Assembly (NCBI GenBank): GCA_964471535.1
Contig: CAYYHA010000079.1
Coordinates: 1-16,009, forward strand
From: CAYYHA01 sp964471535
GTDB lineage: Bacteria > Myxococcota > Myxococcia > SLRQ01
Direction: 5' to 3'
Length of the DNA stretch: 16,009 nucleotides
Position 1 is the first letter of the stretch; the number at the start of each line of letters is the position of its first letter. This document shows positions 6,576 to 13,273 of this stretch, in pieces. Made by a program: the position numbers and the translations under genes. The notes below the pieces were generated by a model. The model saw only the letters and a list, made by a program, of their open reading frames with translations, was not told the DNA's origin and made no database searches.

Positions 6576-8447
6576 GTGGGAGACGCGCAGGACCTGCCAC
6601 CGGTGCCCGAGCCCACCCAGGAGGCGCCGGACACCGAGATCGGCCATCTGCTGGTGCAGGGGGGGCAGATGAGTGTCGCCGATCTCGAGCGGGCCCTCGA
6701 GGTCTGGCGGGACGTCGGCGGGCTGCTCACCGACGTGCTCTTGACCCTGGGGATCATCTCCGAGCGCGCGCTCCTGAAGCACTTCGCGGCGCTCTGGCAC
6801 ACGCGCTTCGTCACGGCGGCGAAGCTGAAGGAGGCGAAGCTCGACGAGGAGGCCAAGGAGCGGATCGGGGTGCGGGATGCGGAACGGGTGGGGATCGTGC
6901 CGCTGTGGTGGGACCCGCGAAACCAGACGCTTCACGTGATCGCCGCCGCTCCCCTGTCCGACGCCCGTGTCGAGGCGGCGCTGGAGGCGGCGAACACGAC
7001 GAAGATGAACTTCTACCTGGCCACCTGGGCGGCGGTGCGCGCGGGAATTCGTGCCTTCTACTACTCGGACACCGACGCCTTCGCCGAGTTCACGCCGGAG
7101 GGCGCCGGACCGCCCCCCAAGAAGAAGGTCTCCGATGCACAGATCTCCAGGGAGCGAGACCAGGACCGGACGCGGGTGCTCTACCGCTCCGACGACGAGA
7201 TGCTGGCGGCCCTGCGCAAGGAGAATGCACGCTTTCGGATCGCGCAGGAGTTCCATCGCTTCGTTCGCCTCGAACGGGACATCGGACGCCAGCTCAAGCT
7301 CATCCTGCGGACCATCGGTGATCTGCTCTCGGCGGATGTGGCCATCATCGAACTCGTCAGCGGTGAACGGGCAGTGCGTACCCGCATCGGGACCGAGCCG
7401 TCCGGGGACCGCATCCCGCGCTCGCTCTTCGAGCGCGCCGTGGTCGCACCGGATGGACTGCTCCTCACCGGTCTCGACCTGCCCCAGTCCAATGCCTCCG
7501 AGTCGGTGGTGGTGCGGGGGGTGAAGAGCGCACTCGCCATGCGGATGGAGAGCCGAGACGAGCTCTTCGGAGTCATCTATCTCGAGTCGGTGTCCACGCC
7601 GGCGGCCTTCGACGAGAGCGATCTCGCCCTGCTGCGGGCCATCGCCGCGCAGGCGGCTACGGTGATCCACAATGCCAGACTCCTCGAGCGGGTACGCGCG
7701 GAGGCGGAGGCGCGCACGCGTCTGGCCCGATTCCTCCCTCCAGCCCTGGTGGAGCGTGCGGTCAGCGGTGAGCTTTCTTTTACCGGGGAGCACCGGGAGG
7801 GCGAGCTGACCGTTCTCTTCGCCGACATTCGGGGCTTCACGGCCATGGTGGAGCGGCTCGCTCCGGCCGATGTGGTGGAGGCGCTCAATCGCTTCTACGA
7901 AGCGGTCACCGCGGTGGTCTTCGACCATGGCGGGATGGTCGACAAGCTCATCGGCGACGCGGTGATGGCGGTCTGGGGCGGAGCCCTGCCCATCGAAGAC
8001 CATCCGGAACGTGCGGTGAGCGCTGCGGTGAAGATCCAGGAGCGCATCTCCGAGATTCGCATCGCCGGGGAGCCGTTACACGTGGGGATCGGCATCGACA
8101 CGGGCCGGGCGATCTTCGGACCGGTCGGCACCGCGACACGCCTCGACTACACGGCGATCGGGCCAGCAGTGAACAATGCGGCCCACCTGTGCGAGCATGC
8201 GGGCCGTGGGGAGATCCTCTTGAGCAGTCGCACCGCCGAGCGCGCACGCCGCGTGGTAGAGCTCGAGCCCTCGGCACCGCTCCATGCGGTCGGGATGCGC
8301 CGGCCCCTCGAAGTCTTCAGCGTTGCGACCGCGACGGGGCTCCCCGCCGTGCCGCCGCCCCCCAGCCTCGAGCTGGCACCGGTACCTGCCGCGACCGACG
8401 AGACCGAGGAGGAGGACTTCGAGATCGAGGTCACCCTCTCTCCTTGA
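6576..8447 (+). CDS. MshEN-GAF-class III adenylate cyclase fusion
   Basis: This predicted 623-residue protein starts at GTG 6576, after a weak AAGATAGG. A GTG at 6603 is an alternative; ATG 6669 would cut the first domain. Residues 21-145 resemble MshEN: two 24-residue repeats (21-44 and 50-73) separated by 5 residues, ending in IRAFYY, which matches IRRYYY in the minus-strand MshEN protein. The RLG residues of the c-di-GMP motif are replaced (EIG and LLT). A GAF domain follows (about 228-370), then a linker helix (RFLPPALVERAVSG) and the cyclase domain (about 410-585). Metal ligands Asp417 (FADIRGFT) and Asp461 (KLIGDAVMA) are present. Lys457 and Asp524 (LDYTAIG) indicate ATP as substrate. 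Asn533 is kept, but the expected transition-state Arg is His537. It lacks membrane segments and lies 31 bp after nagZ. Cyclase fold is sure; activity is not. Confidence 0.88.
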   Translation: MGDAQDLPPVPEPTQEAPDTEIGHLLVQGGQMSVADLERALEVWRDVGGLLTDVLLTLGIISERALLKHFAALWHTRFVTAAKLKEAKLDEEAKERIGVRDAERVGIVPLWWDPRNQTLHVIAAAPLSDARVEAALEAANTTKMNFYLATWAAVRAGIRAFYYSDTDAFAEFTPEGAGPPPKKKVSDAQISRERDQDRTRVLYRSDDEMLAALRKENARFRIAQEFHRFVRLERDIGRQLKLILRTIGDLLSADVAIIELVSGERAVRTRIGTEPSGDRIPRSLFERAVVAPDGLLLTGLDLPQSNASESVVVRGVKSALAMRMESRDELFGVIYLESVSTPAAFDESDLALLRAIAAQAATVIHNARLLERVRAEAEARTRLARFLPPALVERAVSGELSFTGEHREGELTVLFADIRGFTAMVERLAPADVVEALNRFYEAVTAVVFDHGGMVDKLIGDAVMAVWGGALPIEDHPERAVSAAVKIQERISEIRIAGEPLHVGIGIDTGRAIFGPVGTATRLDYTAIGPAVNNAAHLCEHAGRGEILLSSRTAERARRVVELEPSAPLHAVGMRRPLEVFSVATATGLPAVPPPPSLELAPVPAATDETEEEDFEIEVTLSP

Positions 8448-8482
8448 TCGCAATACCGGCGGGACGCATCCTTCCGGCCGGC

Positions 8483-11197
8483 GTGATCCGGTTACTCTGC
8501 ACCCTGCTACTCTGCACCGTCCTCGGAGTTGCGTGGGCTGCCAGTGCATCAGAGGCCGAGTCTCGGGCGCCGCAGGCGAGCCCACCGAAGTCGGCAGCCG
8601 TCTCCCGCGAGACGGCGGAACCGAATGCGCAGAACGCGGAGGAAGCGAAGGCTGCGGGTGCCGAGGCGCGTAGGGAGAGAGCCGGCGAGGCGGCCTCGGT
8701 CGAGCCGCCCGTGCTCGTGCACTTCGTCGAGGCGGCGTACCCTGAGGAAGCGGCCGCCAGAGGAATCGAGGGTGTGGTGCGCCTCTCTCTGGTCATCGAC
8801 GAGTCGGGCAAGGTGGCCGATGCGACGGTCGTCGAGCGCGCAGGGCATGGCTTCGACGAGGCGGCACTCGAGGCGGTACGGCGCTTTCGCTTCGAGCCGG
8901 CGAGGCTGAACGGTCACCCCATCGCCGTGCAGGTGAGCTACGAGTACGCCTTTACCCTCGAACGGAAGGCGCCGTCAGAGGCGCCTGCGTCCGAAGAGGC
9001 ACCGCTCTCCTTCCGCGGCCGTGTTCTAGAGCGGGGTACTCGGCGCCCCCTCGAAGGGGCCATCGTGCATGCAGGGCCAGCCAGCACCGAGACCGACTCG
9101 CACGGCCGCTTCGAACTCTATGGCCTCCCCGCGGGAACGCTGCCTGTGCGGATCCTGGCGCCGGGGCACGAGCCCCTCGAGAGCACCGAGACCTTCGCTC
9201 CCGGGGAGGTGGTGGAGGCGACGTACTGGCTCCTCTCCGAGCGCTTCGATCCCTACGAGGTCGTAGTTCATGGGAGGCGTCCGAAAAAGGAGGTCACACG
9301 TCGCACCCTGACGCTCGAGGAGGTGCAGCGGATCCCCGGGACACGCGGGGATGCACTGCGGGTCGTGCAGACCTTGCCGGGCGTCGCGCGAACGCCCTAC
9401 GGCCTCGGCCCCTTGGTGGTTCGTGGTTCCGGCCCCTACGACTCGCGGGCCTTTCTGGACGGCCATTGGATTCCTCTGCCTTTCCACTTCGGCGGTTTGA
9501 CCAGCATCTTCAACGGCGATCTGATCGATCGCATCGACCTCTACCCGGGCAACTACCCAGCCCGCTTCGGCCGAAGCCTCGCCGGCGTACTCCAGATCGA
9601 GACGCGCCCCGGCCGCACCGATGGGCACCATGGCTATGTCGACGCCGACCTCTACGATGTCGGTTTCCTCCTCGAAGGACCTCTTGCCGCGGATGGGACG
9701 AGCTACGCTGTGGCGGCGAGGCGCTCCTACGTCGATGCCTTCCTGAACCTCGCGCTTCGGCTCGCCGGGGCGGAGGACGTCGTGGCGGCGCCCTTCTACT
9801 ACGACTACCAGGCGCGACTTCACCATCCCCTCGGCGGTGGGCACGCCCTCGAGCTGACCGTCTATGGCAGCCATGACGAGCTCCGGGTGAGCACCCGCGA
9901 CCCCGAACTCATCAGCCCCGAGGTGCGCGATGCGCTGAAGAGCCGCTTCGACTTCCATCGTGTGAACGTGGCGCTGCACGGCCGCCTCGACGATCGCCTG
10001 CGCCACGAGAGTTCGCTCACCCTGGGCTGGGATGCCACCGGGAACAGCTTCGGCACCGATCTCTTCTTCGACGGCGACCTGCTCTTCGTCAGTGGTCGAA
10101 GCGATTGGAGCCTCGTTCTCACGCGGCGGCTTCGCATGGAGACGGGAATCGATCTCTTCCTGCAGCGCTACGGTCTGCGAGCGATGGGACCGCCGGTTCC
10201 GGCACCGGGTCGGGTGCTCGATCCGGCGGTGTCCGAGCAGGATCTGATCTTCACCGAGGCCAGCGAGACCCTGCTGCTTCCCGCCCTCTATGCCGACCTC
10301 AGCTGGGAGCCGGGCCTTGGGCTTCGGGTGGTGCCCGGCTTGCGGGTCGACGCCGATCTGTTGGCCGAAAGGCCCAGCATCACAGTAGATCCCCGGCTCA
10401 CCTTGTTGTGGGAGGTCGATCGGCGCTGGACCGTAAAGGCCGGTGCGGGGCGCTATTCGCAGCCGCCGCTGTCCCTGCAGCTCATCCCCGGACTCGGCAA
10501 CCCCTATCTCGGCTGGGAGCACGCCTACCACTTCGCGCTGGGCGCGGAGCACCGCCTCCTCGAGTGGCTCTCGCTGGACCTCGAACTCTTCCTTCAGGTG
10601 CGCAGGGACCTGGTGGCTCGTTCGGCGCGCTACGTCGAGCGCAATGGAGAGGTGGTTCGGGAGAACTTCGCGAACACGGGAGAGGGGCGTGCCTACGGTC
10701 TCGAACTCTACGTGAAGGTGGTGGAGGTGCCCGGACTGACCGCCTGGCTCTCGTACACCCTCTCGCGCTCGGAACAGCGCCATCGGCCCGACGAGCGCTT
10801 CCGTCTCTACAGCCTCGACCAGACCCACAACCTGGTGGCACTTGCCAGCTACGACCTAGGCCACGGCTGGTCCGTTGGCGGGCTGCTCCGCTTCGTCACC
10901 GGGATTCCTACCACCCCCATCCTGGGCGCCTTCTACGACGCCGACGTGGATACCTATCTGCCCATACCCGGTCGCACCGCGACGGGCCCGCGCGTGCCCC
11001 CGTTCTTCTCTCTCGACCTGCGGGTGGACCGCCGCTTCACCTTCCGCAGGTGGATGCTCACCCTCTACCTGGACGTCACCAATGCCACCAACCATGGCAA
11101 CGTGGAGGCGTACACCTACAACTACGACTTCACCGAGCGAAGACCGCTCTATGGACTGCCGATCTTTCCGAGCGTGGGCGTGAAGGGAGAGTTTTGA
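8483..11197 (+). CDS. TonB C-terminal domain fused to a TonB-dependent outer membrane receptor
   Basis: The predicted protein has 904 residues from GTG 8483. A TTG at 8444, overlapping the cyclase stop, is an alternative start; no strong Shine-Dalgarno decides. Residues 1-22 form a signal peptide (MIRLL...VLGVAWA). Then come an Ala/Glu-rich linker, a TonB C-terminal domain (about 75-155; YPEEAAARGIEGVV, FDEAALEAVRRFRFEPA), a carboxypeptidase regulatory-like beta domain (about 174-250), a TonB-box-like stretch (256-264, DPYEVVVHG), a plug (about 273-390; LPGV...PLVVRGS, GVLQIETRPG) and a 22-strand-type barrel ending in Phe. It should sit in the outer membrane and import an unknown substrate. 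TonB domains normally belong to a separate inner-membrane protein. The stop overlaps the next ATG by one base. The substrate cannot be told from sequence. Confidence 0.88.
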   Translation: MIRLLCTLLLCTVLGVAWAASASEAESRAPQASPPKSAAVSRETAEPNAQNAEEAKAAGAEARRERAGEAASVEPPVLVHFVEAAYPEEAAARGIEGVVRLSLVIDESGKVADATVVERAGHGFDEAALEAVRRFRFEPARLNGHPIAVQVSYEYAFTLERKAPSEAPASEEAPLSFRGRVLERGTRRPLEGAIVHAGPASTETDSHGRFELYGLPAGTLPVRILAPGHEPLESTETFAPGEVVEATYWLLSERFDPYEVVVHGRRPKKEVTRRTLTLEEVQRIPGTRGDALRVVQTLPGVARTPYGLGPLVVRGSGPYDSRAFLDGHWIPLPFHFGGLTSIFNGDLIDRIDLYPGNYPARFGRSLAGVLQIETRPGRTDGHHGYVDADLYDVGFLLEGPLAADGTSYAVAARRSYVDAFLNLALRLAGAEDVVAAPFYYDYQARLHHPLGGGHALELTVYGSHDELRVSTRDPELISPEVRDALKSRFDFHRVNVALHGRLDDRLRHESSLTLGWDATGNSFGTDLFFDGDLLFVSGRSDWSLVLTRRLRMETGIDLFLQRYGLRAMGPPVPAPGRVLDPAVSEQDLIFTEASETLLLPALYADLSWEPGLGLRVVPGLRVDADLLAERPSITVDPRLTLLWEVDRRWTVKAGAGRYSQPPLSLQLIPGLGNPYLGWEHAYHFALGAEHRLLEWLSLDLELFLQVRRDLVARSARYVERNGEVVRENFANTGEGRAYGLELYVKVVEVPGLTAWLSYTLSRSEQRHRPDERFRLYSLDQTHNLVALASYDLGHGWSVGGLLRFVTGIPTTPILGAFYDADVDTYLPIPGRTATGPRVPPFFSLDLRVDRRFTFRRWMLTLYLDVTNATNHGNVEAYTYNYDFTERRPLYGLPIFPSVGVKGEF

Positions 11198-12174
11198 TGC
11201 ACCGCCGAACGAGGCGCCTCGGCGCTGCGCTCGCATCTCTGTGTCTCATCGGGTCGGCCTGCGGAGGCGAGGGCAACCTGCGACCTCCCACGCTGGTGGA
11301 CCGGCTGCGGATCCTCGGCGTGCAGGCGGAGCCTCCGGAGATCCCACCCCTCGAGGACGCGACCCTCCGGGTCCTGGCAGTGGATCCCGAGGGGCGTGAG
11401 CTAGGCTTCGTCTTCGTCGCCTGCGATCCCATCTTCGATCCCGATCCGGGGGCTCCTACCTTCACCGCGTGTGAGAGTGCCGCGAACCTGGAGGATCCCG
11501 AGGCGGCGCGCGCGCTCTTCGAATCGGGGGATGCGCGCCTCCTCGGCCTCGACCTCGCCTCTCCAGAAGCGGTCTACACCCCGCCTCGAGATGCCGAGGG
11601 CCGCCCCATCGATCTGATGGCGGAGCTGCCTGCAGGCGATCCCCGGCGTCGCACCGGCGGCAGCATCACGGTGGTGGTCCTCGCCGCGCCGCTCGAGGAG
11701 CTGGAGGCCGCTCTCCTCGATCCAAAAGCAGCCGATCTCTCTTCTACGGAGACGGCGCTGGCACTCAAGCGCATCACCTTGAGCGAGCAGCCCCGCCCCA
11801 ACGAGAACCCCGCTCTCCGGGGCCTGCGTTCCGGGGGGGCGCTTCTCACCCCGCGCTCGGCACTCTCCTTTCCTCCGGGAGTCGACGTGACCCTCCGAGC
11901 CGAAGTCACCCCCGAGAGTCTCGAGCACTACGAGCGCCTTCGACCCGATGGAACCAATGAGAAGCGCCAGGAGACGATCACCGTGTCCTGGTACTCGAGT
12001 GCCGGCCGCTTTGGAGACCGGCGCACTCAGGCGGGAGAGCCCAACCTCTTTCGGGCGCCGGGGCCCGAAGGACCGCCGCCCCCACCCGCGGGCGGGCGAA
12101 TCGAACTCTGGATGGTCGCACGGGACGGGCGCGGGGGGACCGACTGGATGGCGTTCGAGGGGATCGTGCCCTAG
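11197..12174 (+). CDS. Unrecognised lipoprotein, partner of the TonB receptor
   Basis: This 325-residue protein begins at an ATG sharing one base with the receptor stop (TGATG), so it is surely co-translated. Residues 1-22 are a lipoprotein-type signal: basic start (MHRRTRR), hydrophobic core and lipobox-like IGSAC with Cys22. Gly at -3 is less usual than Leu. The mature part has a recognisable opening (DRLRILGVQAEPPEIPPLEDATLR) that looks like a beta-sandwich, and two cysteines in FVACDPIF and FTACES that could form a disulfide. The C-terminal half has ITVSWYSSAGRF and a proline-rich loop followed by RIELWMVARDGRGG, again Ig-like. I do not recognise a named family. From its position I infer an envelope lipoprotein working with the receptor, perhaps a surface substrate-binding subunit, but no binding site is visible. 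Confidence 0.82.
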   Translation: MHRRTRRLGAALASLCLIGSACGGEGNLRPPTLVDRLRILGVQAEPPEIPPLEDATLRVLAVDPEGRELGFVFVACDPIFDPDPGAPTFTACESAANLEDPEAARALFESGDARLLGLDLASPEAVYTPPRDAEGRPIDLMAELPAGDPRRRTGGSITVVVLAAPLEELEAALLDPKAADLSSTETALALKRITLSEQPRPNENPALRGLRSGGALLTPRSALSFPPGVDVTLRAEVTPESLEHYERLRPDGTNEKRQETITVSWYSSAGRFGDRRTQAGEPNLFRAPGPEGPPPPPAGGRIELWMVARDGRGGTDWMAFEGIVP

Positions 12175-12198
12175 CGTCTCGCCGGCGGGCCTGGCCGC

Positions 12199-13260
12199 TC
12201 ACCCGAGGGCACGCGCGCGGGCCAGGAGGGCCTCGGCGAGCTGGCTGCGGCCAATCTCCTCCTCGGCCGCCCCCAGATCGAGAGCCGCCTTGGGCATCCC
12301 GTAGACCACCGAGCTGGCCTCGTCCTGCACGAGGGTGGCGCCCCCTGCCCGGCGCAGCGCGGCGAGGCCGGCGGCGCCATCGCTGCCCATTCCGGTGAGC
12401 ACGAGCCCCACGCTCCGGGCTCCGAAGACCTCGGCGATGCTCCGCAGCAGGACTGTCCCTGAGGGCCTGTGTCCATCGAGGGGAGCGGTGCTTCGGTCGA
12501 GGTGGAAGCGCCCGTCGGCCGCGAAACAGAGGTGGGCGCCGTCTGGCGCCAGATAGGCATGGCCCGGCCGCGGTATGGCACCCTCGGTTGCCAGCGAGAC
12601 CGAGAGCGCACTGCACCCGTCCAGCCAGTGCACGAGGTGGGGTGCGAAACCGGGCGCGAGGTGCTGCACGATGGCGATCGGGAGAGGGAAGTCTCCGGGC
12701 AGCGCACCCAAGACCTCCGCGAGTACCGCCGGACCGCCGGTGGAGGCGACGAGCCCCGCGACGCCGGGAAGCTCGGGGAGGCAGCGCCGCATCGGTCGCG
12801 CCAGCATGGCGCCGGCCTCCTCACGGGCCGGGCCTTTCGGTCGGGTCCGCCGCCGCCGGTAGACGACCGGTACCGAGGCGAGGAGGCGCGCGTGTTCGCG
12901 GAACGCCGCCAGCGCCTCCTCGTCCTCCGGGGCCAGGGTCGGCTTCGGCTGCAGGTCGAGCGCGCCCCGCCGCAGTGCCTCGAAGCACCACTCGGCACCG
13001 GTACGCGCCGGGTCACCGGTGATGAGGAGGATCGGTGTGGGGTGCGACGCCATGATGGCGTCCACTGCTTCGAGGCCGTCCATGCCGGGCATCTGCACGT
13101 CCATCGCCACGAGGTCTGGTGCGAGGGCCGCGACCTTCTCCACCGCCTCTCGGCCGTCCCGTGCCTCGCCGACCACCTCGAATGCAGAATCCGCCTCGAA
13201 GATCGCGCGCAGCGCTTCGAGGAAGAGAGGGGAATCGTCGACGATCAGCACCCGCACCAT
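12199..13260 (-). CDS. cheB: Chemotaxis methylesterase CheB
   Basis: This 353-residue response regulator has an effector domain that demethylates or deamidates glutamates on chemoreceptors. The receiver (1-120) has acidic pocket Asp8/Asp9, phosphorylation site Asp54 (AMDVQMPGMDG), Thr81 and Lys106 (PKP). The linker (about 120-165) is rich in Arg. The esterase domain (about 166-350) carries the catalytic triad Ser173 (ASTGGP), His200 (VQHLAPGF) and Asp294 (GMGSDGAAG). All key residues are present, so it should be active. The ATG lies 13 bp after the CheA stop, with GAGG 5 nt upstream. It is the last gene of the minus-strand chemosensory run and ends 24 bp from the convergent lipoprotein gene. 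No cheR is in the window; it may lie upstream beyond the right edge. Confidence 0.96.
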   Translation of the reverse strand: MVRVLIVDDSPLFLEALRAIFEADSAFEVVGEARDGREAVEKVAALAPDLVAMDVQMPGMDGLEAVDAIMASHPTPILLITGDPARTGAEWCFEALRRGALDLQPKPTLAPEDEEALAAFREHARLLASVPVVYRRRRTRPKGPAREEAGAMLARPMRRCLPELPGVAGLVASTGGPAVLAEVLGALPGDFPLPIAIVQHLAPGFAPHLVHWLDGCSALSVSLATEGAIPRPGHAYLAPDGAHLCFAADGRFHLDRSTAPLDGHRPSGTVLLRSIAEVFGARSVGLVLTGMGSDGAAGLAALRRAGGATLVQDEASSVVYGMPKAALDLGAAEEEIGRSQLAEALLARARALG

Positions 13261-13265
13261 GGTCG

Positions 13266-13269
13266 CCTC
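13266..13269 (-). promoter_or_regulatory. Ribosome binding site GAGG for cheB
   Basis: GAGG on the minus strand lies 5 nt before the cheB ATG, in the 13-bp gap after cheA. It supports independent initiation within the operon. Confidence 0.65.
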
Positions 13270-13273
13270 GGGT

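Noticed and set aside
6207..8003. Long antisense open frame under nagZ and the cyclase (598 codons)
   Set aside because: No recognisable domain, and it spans two well-supported genes on the other strand.
8189..8482. N-terminal extension of the TonB receptor into the cyclase gene
   Set aside because: Would bury the signal peptide in the middle of a protein and overlap the cyclase domain; a start at 8483 (or 8444) gives a proper signal peptide.
9026..10828. Long antisense open frame under the receptor (600 codons)
   Set aside because: No motif or signal, low-complexity composition; the plus-strand frame encodes the plug and barrel.
12175..12198. Possible bidirectional terminator between the lipoprotein gene and cheB
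   Set aside because: Only a short GCC/GGC pairing in 24 bp and no T-tract on either strand.
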